Assembly: GCA_949316235.1 (NCBI GenBank) | Contig: OX438741.1 | Location: 25,177,324 to 25,241,323, forward strand | Reading direction: 5' to 3' | Source: Oegoconia quadripuncta | Taxonomy: Eukaryota > Arthropoda > Insecta > Lepidoptera > Autostichidae | Length of the DNA stretch: 64,000 nt | In this document: piece by piece, positions 21,179 to 34,352 of the stretch | How the letters are laid out: every line of letters starts with the position of its first letter | How positions within the stretch are numbered: position 1 is the stretch's first letter | The notes under the pieces: generated by a model | The model's input: only the letters and a program-made list of their open reading frames with translations | Databases searched by the model: none | What the model was told of the DNA's origin: nothing | Made by a program: the position numbers and the translations under genes

Positions 21179-22133
21179 TTAACCCTCAACCACTGACGTA
21201 CGTCCGAGAGACGTAGGCGCGCGATTAAAACAATTATATCTTTTTACATCGTACTCGCATGTACTTGTCCTTTCCAGTACCTTCCTAAGATCTAGTAATG
21301 CACGCGCAGCGGGGGTGAGCTGATGTGTGGTTCGCCTCGTATAGATAAATTTACACTTCATTACGTCTGTGGGACGTAGTGTCAGAATTAGTGTAAGTAT
21401 CCATTTTATGATTTAATTTTTGTTTTAGCGTTAAAATGGCTTATAATAAATGTTCTTTGGATGCTGATTGCCTGACTTCAAGTATACAGCGTCGAATCAA
21501 CGTAAATGATCAATATTTAGAAAGTTTTGTTATGGAAAACTTTACTATTTCGAAGTCTGACGATCCTTCGGTCGATGAAAATGAGATCCTGCCACCGGTA
21601 ACTGATGAGTCTGAAGTAGACTCGGATTGCTGTAACACATCTACTGGAGGACGAGCATGAAACTGTCACTTATGTTATGACATAGAAAAACCTTGAATAC
21701 ATGTCATGTCTGCAGGAAACCCGTATGTTTTCAGTGTTCACAACAGGCTTGTAATAATGCCGTTAAAAAATATAAAGTTCCTTCGAAAGTGTCATTTATT
21801 TATTTTTAAATTATAGAAGTTAGATAGATGTTGTTAGATATGTTATTAGAATGGTTAGATATTATCAGTCTGTGATCATTTTAGACTAACAAACTAAGTT
21901 TTTGAGCCATTACAAAGAAGGCTTTTTTGTTTTAGTTGATTTTTATAAGGTTTTTATTTTGAAAAATATAAATAAATATTGTAAGTACCAATGCTGTTTC
22001 TTTTATATAATAGATACGATATATACTGAGTTAACGATATAGGTATAATAAAATAACCACGTTATCTTAAATAATTACTGACTAAAGACTATTTTTAAAA
22101 AGCGTACGTCCATTAGACATACGTCAGTGTTAA
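21179..22133 (+). mobile_element. Internally deleted piggyBac-like element with TTAA ends
   Basis: TTAA at 21179-21182 and at 22130-22133 flank inverted ends: TGACGTACGTCCGAGAGACG at left and the complement CGTACGTCCATTAGACATAC at right; both ends pair over TGACGTA, GTC and GACGTA blocks. Inside is a short frame with an acidic N-terminus (21436-21660) that runs directly into a Cys-rich tail typical of piggyBac C-termini. At about 955 bp it is far below the 2.4-kb of a full element. Confidence 0.75.
21436..21790 (+). pseudogene. piggyBac-like transposase remnant (N-terminus joined to Cys-rich C-terminus)
   Basis: The open part (21436-21660, 74 aa) has the acidic character seen at piggyBac N-termini (SKSDDPSVDENEILP) but no DDD catalytic core. 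Immediately downstream, in shifted frames, come CHLCYDIEK and then TCHVCRKPVCFQC, matching the Cys-rich finger that ends many piggyBac transposases. The core of roughly 450 codons is missing and the finger is frameshifted, so no active enzyme is made. Assignment rests on the TTAA ends plus the finger, not on core motifs. Confidence 0.65.
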
Positions 22134-22420
22134 TGCAAGTAAATATACGGTTAACCGTACAAAGCTATCCTTGAGTTTCTTGCTCATTCTTCTCTTGGGA
22201 ATCAGTCTTGTGGATGAGCAGTATATTTACTACCTGTATATTTTAGCACGCGTATATACCTATGCATTTCGTCTAGGATCCTGAGCAGCGTCCTCTTTTG
22301 TATATTTTTTTTTATAAGTAATAAAATACATTATAGTCATGGGTATGTATTTGATTATTTATAATTTATAACTAGGTGGTTACACAATGTTAACAAGATT
22401 CGACAGTCTCGTATAGCTAA
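22134..22420 (-). repeat. CR1/Jockey-like LINE 3' UTR fragment
   Basis: Contains TTGAGTTTCTTGCTCATTCT (22171 onward), the complement of the AGAACGAGCAAGAAACTCA block present at 31188-31207 and 40193-40212. Confidence 0.6.
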
Positions 22421-22504
22421 TACAAATACAGGGTGGCGGTCCATTTCACACGAAAAGAATGATGTAGGCTGTGATTGTTCGAGCAAGGACTAGACATTTC
22501 AAAT

Positions 22505-22860
22505 AGTCAGCATATTGAATTCCATTTAGATGACACTTTTGATCTTCAAATATCAAGCATGTATTTCAACATAAGATACAGGATTTGTTGAATGTCAATT
22601 TAAATCTACTGGAAATAATAAAAGGGCTTATTGCATTTATCTGTCAGTCTGTATGTCCAAGCTACTACCACTTCGGATAGAGAAAGTATCTGCGGTAAAA
22701 GAAGCGGCGCAAGAAACTCACAAGCAACAGCATATCGGTCGCCAAAATGTTCATAAATATTGAGATCCACTGTAGAAACAAGTGGCTATTTGAAAGTAAT
22801 ATTTTGCGGTGTTGGGAGAATTTAGACTGTTCTTGTAGATGGTTCACCATAGTCTATTAT
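22505..22860 (+). repeat. LINE 3' UTR fragment
   Basis: Contains TTTGTTGAATGTCAATTTAA and AAAAGAAGCGGCGCAAGAAA, both shared in the same order with 43360-43500, 20 kb away. Confidence 0.65.
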
Positions 22861-24380
22861 AATTGTCAGCTGCCAGCCAGCTGCCAGCATTCTGGCTACC
22901 TCGCACATGATAGCGATCTTTAACATCGTGCCTAGATTTCTGGGCTGAATACGGTTTTGGAGTCTTTGGTTTGTTTGGTTTTCTCCTATTTTTCTAGTTT
23001 TCTATATTCAGAATTTTGGTGTATATAAGTTTAATTTGTATTATTGGTAAATAACACTTACATACTAAATACTGTATGTCTAATCACTCTACCGTTCATT
23101 TCTATGTGTGCTATCTAGATGATTCTGTATCTAGTCATCTTTATCAGCGTGACCCACGCTTATATTACCCCACGTACCTAGAAAATAGCACACAAACATA
23201 CTACAATTTGCTTAAAATGTGGTATGTTCGGTGACTTTAACATCGATTTTAACTCATCCATGACACGAACTGTCAATATACATAATTCATATCACTTGAT
23301 ATGAGCCCGTTAGTAACAAAGCACGTCACAAGGCGCACCACAGTGATAGACAATGTAATTTACTAATGTTTCAGGATAATGTGAGACAATTAATTCACTT
23401 ATAAATGGATAAGATTTAAATGATATAATTATACAGATTGTTCTTGATTTGGAGCATGGGTCGGGCTTTAGTGTGGAATGCCACTTTTGTTCGACACTCT
23501 TTCCATGCACCATCTCACTCTAATGAACCTCGAAGAGACCAGGTGTACCCGCCGAGGTAACAGAAGAAAGCTAAATGAATAAATATAGGGACGGCTCCGA
23601 ATACGGCTTTCTTTCGTTCGAAGTCGTTTAGGTATTTGGGGACCGGGCGCTCTTCAATTTTTTTTTATATTTCCAAGCGCTTAGCTGATTTCACTGCGGA
23701 TCTGAGAGCTGGATGTTTCTTCGCTCAACACTTAAGAAATGCAGCCAGTGTTAAAGCTACCTTGCCTCGCGATATAAAACAATATATTTGGTGCATTGAC
23801 TACTCACTGTAGTAGTATTCATACGAAATCTTAATTGTGCTAACCAGACTCTCTCACCGCTCTGGTAACCGTCTGCTTTATAAGTTAAGAATTCCATATT
23901 ACATCGCGTATTACTGTGAGTACTAGGAACACATAATTTCACAGCTCTTCCGCAAGTCTAAATTGCTTTATGAATTCTGAATGAAGTTCAGAGAAAAAGT
24001 GTGAAAAGACAAAGTACCGCAGACGCGCCACAGTGGGCGACAAACTTTCCCTTTACACAAGTTAAAAACCTTTTCATTAGACAGCCATTCACAGCGGGGG
24101 CTGGAATAATTATTCCGTGACTTGAATTCGTTTCGATAATTAGCGACTGTTGCAGTCGAGCAGAGGGAGCGACGCTCTTTGAACGCTAGTTTGGTTCAAT
24201 ATCATGTCGGCCACAGAATATTCATAATGAACATAATCTTCAACCAATTATTTCCAAAACGACCAATTCGAACGTCCTGCATCTAAATTTTTGGGTGAAA
24301 GCCCACTGTAGCAATACTAGTTTGATTGGTTTATAACTTCTCATACGCTACTGATATTTGTTACAGATCCAAATCATATA
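22861..24380. other. No gene seen
   Basis: AT-rich intergenic sequence. Confidence 0.45.
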
Positions 24381-24534
24381 ATGGTGTCGATTCGGATGTA
24401 CACCAACTAAATTAAACTAAACTAAAACCAGTTTTGGAGTGGTGCCGCCGCATCGTACTGTTCCAGGAAGAAAGAGACAGTACTACTTTAAAACTAGTTT
24501 TAGTTTAGTTGATGTACATCCGAATCGACACCAT
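24381..24534. mobile_element. Foldback MITE, copy 2 (complete, 154 bp)
   Basis: Begins ATGGTGTCGATTCGGATGTA and ends with the complement TACATCCGAATCGACACCAT; the core can pair over most of its length. This is the most complete copy and serves as reference. No matching target duplication is visible in the flanks. Confidence 0.88.
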
Positions 24535-25924
24535 TGTCGAGAATATAGTAACACATTTACCTTGCGCCACTTGAGATAGCGGTCAAACTCTTTCGCTTGT
24601 CATAAAAAAAAATAACGAATATGAGCGGTATTCGTAATCACCGTCGCATCTTTGCCCACTGTGACAAAAACTAATTACAGATGGCGCAACTTTCGAGTGT
24701 ACCTAAATACCGCACACAAAACCAAAACCTTATGGGTAGGTATTGTAATAGGGACCACTTCAAAGCAGCAGTCATCCTAATAAAAATTTTGGGCCATAAA
24801 ATACAAAATTTCACATATTTAAATTAACTAGTTCTAAACGCCTGACTATAGCCGTAGAATATATAATATGGTAAAAAGTAGATATGTAGATTATAAGTGG
24901 GTATATGCGGATATCATAAATATTTACTTAGATATCTATGACTCGGAGATAAGTATACAAAATAATATTACTATTTTTCAAACTAAATGTATCACTTATA
25001 TTGCTTTGTTTTGTACAATAAAGCGGTTACAAACTCTTTATTGCACAAAATAATTTTGAATATGTTTTAATGATAACACCAGTCAGTCACTTTGGCGGCA
25101 TTATCATTAACAATTGTTTTCCGGACAACCTATATACGCCTACAGGAAATTTGTAGATCGAAAAATAAGTAGAATGCACGATACTATACTGACCAAAGAA
25201 ATATGTATACAACTACTAGGAATTAAACAATAAATAATACGTATGATTGGTATAATTTCAAAATAAGAACAGACACCAAACACCCATATTAGTCAGTCAT
25301 TATTAATTTTAATCATATGCTATTTCTCGTTAATATTGTGCCTATATATTTACGAATAACATACATAACATAACCCAAATAATGCCATTAAAATTCTGTC
25401 ATGCTTGTCAGTCAAGATAGTATATTAACAGGACGTCGTCCATGGGAAATTTTTAGGTCGCTATGTTTCCAAGAGGCTGATGAGGTCATGACACCGCAAC
25501 ATTTTCTCTTTTACTATTCCATTAACGCTCTCAATTATACGAGCTATGTCCCAATGAATGTCGTTCGTGATTACCGAAACGACTTTCGGGGGTGGCTTCC
25601 ATTACAAAAGCGTTTTTAATGTTAATTTCAACCGATTAACGTTATGATGTGTGTGTACAGTATTAAACCGTCGCCATTAAGGGAAATTTATTATTGTGCT
25701 GTGTCGTCAAATTACGAGTATTAGGAGTCATCCTCTTGATAGGAAATTAATTCTCGGCCCATACCCTGTCCTGGAGAAGACCCAGCAGTGAAGACGTCTG
25801 TTAATGTGTTTAGCCGAAATAACGTCTTTGAATCGAAGAGTGAAGGGTGGTAACAACACGGTAATAAGAATGGAACCAACCCATGTTTTCCCGTAGGTGT
25901 CGTAAATGGCGACTTCCACAAAAA
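24535..25924. other. Gene-free; LINE tail scrap at 24990-25055
   Basis: TTTTGTACAATAAAGCGGTT at 25010-25029 recurs at 47210-47229 and marks the 3' tail of a LINE. Bases 25740-25924 include ATGGAACCAACCCATGTTTT and GTAGGTGTCGTAAATGGCGA, another LINE fragment. Confidence 0.5.
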
Positions 25925-26110
25925 AACATGTATAGCGCCGCCAAACAGCAATGTTAATAGCATTGTTGTGTTCCGGTTGTCAGAGATAAGATAGCCAGTC
26001 CCCCAAATGTGTTGGGGTTTCCGGGTCAGTACCCTTCCACGTTCGACCTCATCTTCACTTAACATCAAATCACGGTCAAGTACCAACCTGTTGTGCATAA
26101 ATACAATAAT
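25925..26110 (+). repeat. SINE-A, 5'-truncated
   Basis: From GCCGCCAAACAGCAATGTTA through AGTCCCCCAAATGTGTTGGG to GTGCATAAATA; matches the distal half of the full-length copy in reverse orientation to it. Confidence 0.85.
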
Positions 26111-27519
26111 AGATTTGCACTTTTATGGCGTTTGCACTTTGCATTTTTAAAGGCGATGGGTCAGGAATGCATTTCTGTGTATATCTAAAGGTGAAACACG
26201 ACCGTTGTTTCTAACATGAAATATTTCGTAAACAGATCGTAATTAAGGCAAACATTTCAATTGAAAAGCTTGAATTATTAGGCACAATCATAGACATAAA
26301 TATTACTGCGTATGGATCGGGTCGTTGTAATAACCAAAATTGCATCATTTCGTTGGTGATAAAACGAGAGTTTGGAACCAATGGACACTCACGCCATATA
26401 CCGCCGACGTTCGCGAGCTGACGTATTAAATGCTGATTTGTGTTGAAAAAAATGCGTCACTTACCACAAAAAAAGAGTCCAAAAACATGCGAGTATCTTT
26501 TAGTATAACAAACATAATAAATATTACTCGTAAAACTCAAATTATTAATCAATATTGTATTTTTTTTCTTGCACTATCATAGGTTGTTAGCACAGACTAA
26601 AAAAAATGTTTATCGATGTTGGTTTTGGCCATTCAATCTTAGCAGTCCTATTAGTTCTCGGTATTCTAAGAGATGGCGCTGTTTTGTCTACTAAGAAAAG
26701 TGTGAAAAAGATTTTTTCGCGAGATCATGTCTCCATAAATCAATGGCCACTACATAAAATCATTTCACAGATAGATGGCTAAATCTGCTGTTCCATTGAT
26801 TACGATCTGTCTACGTTTTAAATTAATAAATAGTCATTCTGGAATTAAATGCTTACCCATCCTGAAGTAATAGGATTTTTTGGGAAAGAACTATGATAGT
26901 TCATTGCCAAACCTTTGAATTCATTTTATCACTTCGCGTTATGTCATGTTATGTCAGTATATGTCTCAAGAGAATCGAGATCCTCAACCATTTGATTGAA
27001 TACCCATGAACAAATGGAAATATTACAAAGAAATGAACTTTTCTTCATATCAACAGGAAGGCGAGAACCTAGCAGAAAATTACAACAAACACAAAAACAA
27101 CAGGCAATGCCTTTCTTTGCATTCATAGTCGAAACACTCAGTCCATGGAATGGAATTCATTCGTTCACAAATTCTTTAAAAACACTTCCTAGCGTCTGGC
27201 CGACGTCATTGGGTAGGCGGAATCCGCGCACAACGCATTTGCATTTCTATTCAACGAGGGACCACCAACAGCACTTGAAAACCATGAGCACAAGTTGTTG
27301 GGAAAAAGTTTATTTTTGCTATAGCACCTATCTACAGTTAAATTTAACAGTCGGAAATAATTGTTGTTATTTATTTATTTTGGTGTGATCTATGCGTTTC
27401 CTAGTGGCTCCTTAATCTGTAGGTTTAGAATTGAATTCTCAAAAATAATGTTAAGTGATTACGATTGCTATTTCTTTAATGTTATTGTTTAAGTTTTTTT
27501 GTAATATTATTATTAGTGA
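26111..27519. other. Gene-free; dispersed repeat D fragment
   Basis: GCGATGGGTCAGGAATGCATTTCTGTGTAT at 26154-26183 is a piece of repeat D (best copy 34110-34352). The 130-codon frame at 26996-27388 has no recognised motif. Confidence 0.45.
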
Positions 27520-27570
27520 GAGGAGGCTGTACCCCAACAGTGGGGAGGTATAAGGCTGTTCATGATGATT
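27520..27570 (+). repeat. RTE-type LINE 3' tail
   Basis: GGAGGCTGTACCCCAACAGT then GGGGAGGTATAAGGCTG and ATGATGAT; similar tails at 58883 and 60298. Confidence 0.55.
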
Positions 27571-27784
27571 ATAGAAAATATCTACCTGCCTTCAAGAGTT
27601 ATCATAACGCGCACTTTTTTTCTTTCCTTTCGTTTCTTTTATCAGTAGTTATTATATTTTATTAATATCACTCCTCTTTTACTCATGTCGATCCATCCTT
27701 CACATACGCTGTTCCTCTTTTCATTGATCCACCTCCACCATGTTATTTCCAATTATGTAAAAATAAAGCATTTAATGTTACTAA

Positions 27785-27905
27785 CTATACTCGCCCGCAG
27801 CTTCGCCCCAATGGAATTTTTCATGCTGAAAAATAGCCTATGTCTTTAAACAAGTCCAAAGCTACCTCTCTTCCAAATTTAATACGATCGATTCTAAGAT
27901 TTACT
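27785..27905 (+). repeat. Common insect dispersed repeat fragment
   Basis: CTCGCCCGCAGCTTCGCCCC ... AATAGCCTATGTCTTTAAAC ... CTACCTCTCTTCCAAATTTA has the layout of a repeat found throughout Lepidoptera (recalled, not searched). Confidence 0.5.
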
Positions 27906-29559
27906 TGTAAAAAGATAATTGACAGATAGAGTTACTCTCGTATTTACAATATTATTGTGGATCCATCCACATTCATATCTACCAATCCCCTCGTTCTTCC
28001 CTCCGCACATGATATGTGTCCAATGGGTTCTAATCCTCAATTTGCTCGTCGCAAGCACGAAATATAATATTTTTAAAAGATTTCAATTAAAAATAATTAA
28101 AGAGGAGGTTTGGTTTTTTATGTCTATTCCAGAATATTTTCCTTTTTTTTGAGAGGGTGGTATTATGATACAGCAATTCTGAGATAGAGAATCAATCAAT
28201 CAACATCAATTTGAAAGTGTTCGCTTATCCGTAATTCAGGTACAACACGTTTCTTAGCGGTTAATTATTATAAGGTAAAGGCGTAAATGGAATAGATTTT
28301 CCCCGATCAGCGTACTTCAACTTATTTTATAATTTGCCACTTTTAATTTAAAATATTAATACTTGTTGAAATAACCCTCATCACTTGATAGTTGCATAAA
28401 ATACTAATATATTATAAATTCAGTATTACAAACAAATATACCATACTTACCTAATTTCTGAGCTAAGGTTTATTTATTACTATGAAAAGGTTTCAGCTGC
28501 GTTTATGTTTTCCATAAAATGTTTTCCAATACAGAGCAACAAAATATTTGTGCTGCATTGTGCCGTGTAAGCGATGTTTGCAATATACAGTCTAATAACA
28601 AACACTATCGAAAAAAGGTATATAGTGGCCAGAACTGGAGAAGAAAGCGGTGCTTTGGGTTTTCGGTCACGTAGAACAAATTGGGGATGTGATAAAAAAG
28701 GGTTAAATTCGCAGTGCCAGAAAATCGAGGGGTACCTATGAATGAGGTGATTTATAGATCAGGAGCAGATGAAGCGAGAAAGGTGTCCCAAAATCGATAC
28801 TCGCTTAGCGCCTGTACATTTCTGATAGATCCTTCGATGGGCTAAACTTGTATTAACCTACTTCAGAAAGGAAAGTTGAGAACACTTATTCCGGCCAAGT
28901 ACGCCTCAGAAGTCAGTAAATGAAGTGAAGATAGCAAGTACAAGAGCGGTTGATTGATTTTTACCAAAACAATCCTTCTTCGAATGGCTTCAAAGTACTT
29001 TTGCAACTCGAAATGGAAGTACTTTGATTTATCTCCGACCCTCCCCAATGTGGCTATATATAAGAATATAAGCAAACGGTTCTCTCGGCGGCGTATTGGT
29101 GTTTCTTAAATGGGATTCTCTTAAAAGGATCCCCAGAGAGACTGAACGATAGCCCAACTGCTTTCTTTTTTCATTCAGTTCCTTCCTTGCATTCTTAAGT
29201 TTCGATTATTCGCTCTAAAAAACGCACAGTAAATGGGAGGTTATGAAGAAAAAAGACTGAAGCATATTTGTACAGAAAAAAGCTTTTTACGCTTTTGAAT
29301 TCCAAAACATACTTAGCGAAGGAACTTACCTGAGTGAGTTCCACGCAGAATAAAGTATGCATTCTAAGCGGGAGGAGTAGGTATATACCTACTTCAGGAA
29401 AATACCGTGCGTATTAGGACAAAAGCTTTTAGAGAGCTGAGATGGGCGCAGTGCATACACATGTTTGTTGTTACAAGACTAATGCATGAATGAATAACAT
29501 GTGTCAATAACAAACGGAGATTGTGGAAGTATGTCTGATAGGTGCAGCTAACTAACACC
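27906..29559. other. No gene recognised; possible LINE debris 28640-28860
   Basis: GGAGAAGAAAGCGGTGCTTT ... GGTCACGTAGAACA resembles decayed LINE coding sequence but is too broken to assign. Confidence 0.35.
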
Positions 29560-29569
29560 ACCAAATAAA

Positions 29570-29845
29570 TTTCCTTTTGCACAATAAGTTAGCGCTTGAC
29601 TTCAATTACACCTGAAGGTAAACAACGATGAGGCCGAAGGGGAAAGCATACTCATCTTAAACCCCGAATTGTGTGGCTGTCTTATCTAAAACAGTCAGAG
29701 CACAATGATGTTGCTATGCGGCCGACTTAGTGAAGATGGCGGTAGCAAGCCAAGCTGACATTTAAAAAAAATGCTCAACCACTACCAAAACGGAATGCTG
29801 TAAATGTCTCCGGCTGGGAATCGCATCAATCGCACACAATATGTA
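29570..29845 (-). repeat. SINE-A, diverged copy
   Basis: Order of blocks equals the full-length SINE-A: TTAGCGCTTGACTTCAATTA, CTTAGTGAAGATGGCGGTAG, CATTTAAAAAAAATGC, GGCTGGGAATCGCATC. Confidence 0.7.
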
Positions 29846-30654
29846 GGTAGCATTAACCCTATTAGACTCTCAAAGGATTTATACATAGTATTCAAATAGA
29901 CGAACAACGTTAGTTCTTGGACTTTTGGATATTTACAAAATAAAATTTGACCTCTCTCTACCTTTATTAATTTTGAACTCTCTACCTTTATTAAATTTTA
30001 CTGAGGACTTGAGTCATCATTGAGTATAATTTTTGTTTGATTTTCGCCTATTACAAATGTTGTTTGCTTTCTTCAATACTTAAAGCCCTGTGAGGGGGGC
30101 ATATTGTATGTAGTGTATATATAATAAAGAATACGACGGCATCTATGTATTATTATTGGCAAAGCTATTATAATAATGAGACATATTAATAAACCTCATA
30201 ACATTTTGTAAAATAAAAATAATTTATAAGACACATATTCAATGAAATATTTTATCGTAATCCGATTTAAAATATTTGCAAAAGATGTATACAAGTGTGT
30301 GAGACGTACCTTACTTTTCTTAGAGCTCGATGAACGAGTGAGTACATTTTCATGAATCACATTTGGATGACACTCTCTGGAATGAATGCCGCACACTTTG
30401 CCCCACGCCGTCGCATTGAAATATTTATTTGTCTTACTATTCAAACATTTATGTCGTAAATCGGAATTTGTTGAAGCGCTTACAACATACGAGTTGAATC
30501 GTCTTTTTACAAATAAAATTGTGTTTTACTAATAAAAGGTAGGCATTTATATTTATAACAATTTATAACTTATAAATTATAATGTAACCTGCTAGTGGAA
30601 CATCTGGTCACGTCCATAGGTAGAGAAAACAAAATTCTTGAATGAAGACTTCAT
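29846..30654. other. No gene seen
   Basis: AT-rich; no features recognised. Confidence 0.45.
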
Positions 30655-30790
30655 TTTGGCAAGCGAACGAGACAAACCCCAAATAAGATGGGATTTCCGG
30701 GTCAGTATACACTTCCACCTTCGGTCCCATATTCACTTGACTAATCAGGTGTGATTGAGGTCAAGTGCTAACCCGTGCATATAAAAAAAC
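30655..30790 (+). repeat. SINE-A 3' fragment
   Basis: GGGATTTCCGGGTCAGTATACACTTCCACC ... GTGATTGAGGTCAAGTGCTA ... CATATAAAAAAACC. Confidence 0.8.
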
Positions 30791-31139
30791 CACCAGTTAG
30801 CTAATAAATTTACCGCTGAAAAAAAAACTGAGAGGATACGAAAAACTCCTTCAAGAATTCTTAATTCAATGCAATTTATTTACCGACTTCAAAAAAGAGG
30901 AGATTCGCCCGTTTATATGTTTTTTTTTTATGAGATATACATGAAAAATGTTTGTAAACAATATCGCAAATAGCTAACACTGCGATGCTATTTTAGCATT
31001 AAAAAAATAAGACAGCGGGGATTGAAAAATTAATATTACAATACAATGTCAATAATTAATGGGTAATATCAAAATTGCAAATTAAGATCACACTAATATT
31101 ATAAATGCGAAAATTTGTTTATTTTAAATTCAAATAAAA
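30791..31139. other. No gene seen
   Basis: AT-rich intergenic sequence. Confidence 0.4.
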
Positions 31140-31345
31140 AAAATAATTATCACTTGAAAACTGCTTATTCACAAAGCTCTCCCCAGAGAAGAACGAGCAA
31201 GAAACTCAGGGGTTGCTCTTTTTAAATAGGTTTTTCGGTTACAATGTGTAATATTATGTTGTATAATTAGACTGCTTATCGTCCAGCGATCTATTAACAA
31301 CAATAACGTTTTGTAAATAAAGTCTGTTTTACGATGGTTTTCAAT
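31140..31345 (+). repeat. CR1/Jockey-like LINE 3' UTR
   Basis: ATTATCACTTGAAAACTG, CCCAGAGAAGAACGAGCAAG, AAACTCAGGGGTTGCTCTTT and a final GTAAATAAAGTCTGTTTTAC; same order in the copy at 40080-40370. Confidence 0.75.
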
Positions 31346-31384
31346 TTATTTAAAGGCAAATTTTGGTCGGCAGACATATTATAG

Positions 31385-31460
31385 TTTCTTACTGTGGAAC
31401 TAGATGGCGCTGTGTGTATGTCTAAGGATATTTTATTATTTATTATTATTATTTAGGCAA
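31385..31460 (+). repeat. SINE-B 3' fragment
   Basis: CTTACTGTGGAACTAGATGG then CGCTGTGTGTATGTCTAAGG and a (TTA)n tail. Confidence 0.65.
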
Positions 31461-33124
31461 AATTTTTGCTGAACCGATTTTGATGAATTGTTCCCCGCGT
31501 ACGAAGTCACGGGCAAAGCTTGTTGAAATATAATAGAAAGATAATGTCGAGTTAAAAATTAGTATTAAATAATATTGCATCATACGATCATGAAACATTT
31601 AAAAAAAAATTATAACCTCAACAAATAAAGTAAATAACACAAAGAGTAAAATAATGCTACAACTGTAAATTACGATTGCACATACGCATCTACAAGGTTA
31701 TTTATTGTATACCCGAAACCTGAAATTGGTTTAGTCAGAAGCACGAATAGAATCGATTTCGGATATAGAAATATGGGGTTATATTTTTACTTAATTATCT
31801 ATCTCTATAGTGTGGAAAGATAGTCGGGACCCTGGAGGGAAACTACCTTAAATCCTTAAGCTGGCTCATTTTACTTAAAGGACACATTCCTTTATTTTTA
31901 AAAAGAAACAAAACTGTATTCAAAGATTTTCTAAAACTTGCTTGCCTCGCCCGGGACTCGATTCAACTAAAATTAAAAAAACAAACACTCCCTATTTTAT
32001 TATACTAATCGATAGTATTATTATTCATGATAAAATTTCTCTAACAAACATTTGGTCTTAAAAATAAAAATGATCGTTAAATCTAACAATTACTTTATTT
32101 TACTATCAATTTGTTACAATTAAATTATTTAACTGGTAAATTGTTCGAAATGAACCCCTCGTTGTTCCTAATATAAGCGGAAACATAACAGTAACTGAAT
32201 TGGCAACAATCCTTTATTTTATTTTATTTTCTAGCCAGATTGATTACAAAATATGTGATCTAATTGGGGTCCGATACACCCCAATTAGATCACTTTTGGT
32301 ATACAAAATATAACCTTCTATAATATATCTTATCTATGCAGATAATGCACTGAGTATACACTCAGAAACAATGTGGATTTATAAACCACATCGATGATTG
32401 CATCTTCAATTGACGTCGCTTAACCCGTGAATAAGTTCAGATTATTACTCTAAGATATAATACAGGATAATTTAAACCATAATATAAAACAGTTTCTTGA
32501 CTCCTATCATCGAGACAGCACTTGTATTCAGTAAGGGTCTTTGATGTCTGCTGAATGAGGAAGTGTTTCTCAGAGGAGTTTCTTTTTTCAGGAAACCCCG
32601 CGCTACGGATTGTAGGAAATGAAGACAATTTCCCACTCTGACAGCCGTCTCTGAAACTTTAGTTGTTCTTAACACTCGTTTGAAACAAGCTTTGTTAGCT
32701 TGCAGCTCGTAAGATTGTTGAGAAAACACGCATTCTTCAAGAACTGTTGTATTTTGTCACGTTCTTTCAACTTTACACTGAATTACATTGTTTCTCTCTC
32801 AAGTGTCTACGGTTTTGTCGTGAAGCTAGAAATAGTAGTAACTTCGATAGCAAGGAACTAACTGGTTTAATATTGCAATTTGACAGTGGATATAAACAGC
32901 CCTAATCTGTTCTGGAACGGCTTTTATTCTGAGTACTTATTAGTGTAAGTCTTTTTGTGAATTTAGCGACATTTGTCCGTGACATTTTGAGGAAACACAA
33001 CTTCGACAGATGGACAAAAATATGGTGCGCAAATTCCGCCATGAGCAAAAGCAAAACATATGCAGCGTGGCCATTACTGTAAATACCTTTTGAATAGGGT
33101 TGCCTTTAAACAGAGCAACCAACC
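31461..33124. other. No gene recognised
   Basis: Includes an AACCGATTTTGATGAATTGTTC segment common in dispersed insect repeats (31475-31500). The frames on the minus strand near 32437-32729 show no motif. Confidence 0.4.
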
Positions 33125-33220
33125 AAAAAACATCTATGGACTTTGTGTGCTTTCAATATCTGAAATACCCAAACGCTGTTTTAGATATCTCTGATCACTC
33201 CATTTGGGATACCTATGTAA
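33125..33220 (+). repeat. Dispersed repeat D, 3' fragment
   Basis: TGAAATACCCAAACGCTGTT then AGATATCTCTGATCACTCCATTTGGGAT, matching 34280-34345. Confidence 0.6.
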
Positions 33221-34109
33221 TGTGTGTATAGTTTTAACCATAAGTGAATTTTCTTTATTAAAAGCATCACGAGACTCTCAATAATATCAGTAGTACTTAC
33301 ATCAAGATATTTTCCCTGTAGACTAAGACTAACTAGAAACAATCATTAGTATATCATGTAAGTTTCAATAACTGAGCACCAAAATAATATCTACAAATAA
33401 TACAACATGTATTCGATGTCATAAGTACTCGAGTATCAACTTCCGCAAGCGACTGGAATAGCCGCGTGCAGCAAAGCTACATTTATAGTGGGAGGTATCG
33501 AGTTTTCACCAATAAATTCTTATAGCAGGCGTAGAATTCCAATATCGAGACTTCGTAATATCGATTATTTACATACAGTCGTTCACGTTCCTAGGAAATA
33601 TTTAAGTTCGTGCCTGCTAGATATATTGAGATACAGATACAACTAGTTACATAGTGTATAGCATAAGATTGTACACTTTACGCAGCGTCCTTCCAAATGC
33701 AAAGTACATCGCTTCTCATTAGAGAATTTGCCCTAATCATCACGCTGGGCAGACGGTTGGCTATCGCAGATTTTCGGGATGCATCAATCATAATGACTGT
33801 CAATTGTGAACTCTATTTTTTTTGTAAAACGCTTTCAATATATATTTATTTGATTGACAATTTGAAGATTTGATGATCCACTCCGGAAATATGGAATGAA
33901 ACCTTAGCGAACTTGTTTGTTTTGCCAATTTTTGGCGATGCCCTTATAATTAATTGCAAGGAAACAATCATAACAAAATGGATATAGCAGTCACCGACCA
34001 GAGTCCTGACCGCGCCAGACGTTACTTACCTTTATTAATCGAAAACGAATAGTGAAGATGATTGCGTCACGACTAATTCAATTAGATCCGGTTGGGATTC
34101 GACACGTAA
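33221..34109. other. No gene seen
   Basis: Intergenic sequence without recognised features. Confidence 0.4.
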
Positions 34110-34352
34110 AAGAATATAACCAACCCGTCTCTTCCTGTTGTTGTCGTAAAAGGCGACTATGGAACTTTCCACCAAAAAACATCTTAGATTTGAACGTTTT
34201 AACGGCGATGGACTCACCCCATTGGGCATTTCTGTATATTTCGAAAGTTGAACGTGGATGCTGTTTCAAGCACTAATCTTTAAATATTTGGAAAACCCAA
34301 ACGCCAATGGTTGGGATATCTTTGATCACCCCATTTGGGACAAAGGTCGTGA
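34110..34352 (+). repeat. Dispersed repeat D, longest copy
   Basis: Blocks TGTCGTAAAAGGCGACTATG, CATTTCTGTATATTTCGAAA, ATCTTTAAATATTTGG, AACCCAAACGCCAATGGTTG, TGATCACCCCATTTGGGACAAAGG. Other pieces at 26140, 33125, 41985 (minus) and 51561. It is probably the 3' part of a LINE; clade not assigned. Confidence 0.6.

Noticed and set aside
24381..24534. microRNA precursor
   Set aside because: It folds well but is a multi-copy foldback element with matching ends in three places.
26996..27388. 130-codon frame
   Set aside because: No motif, unusual composition for a protein, surrounded by repeat debris.
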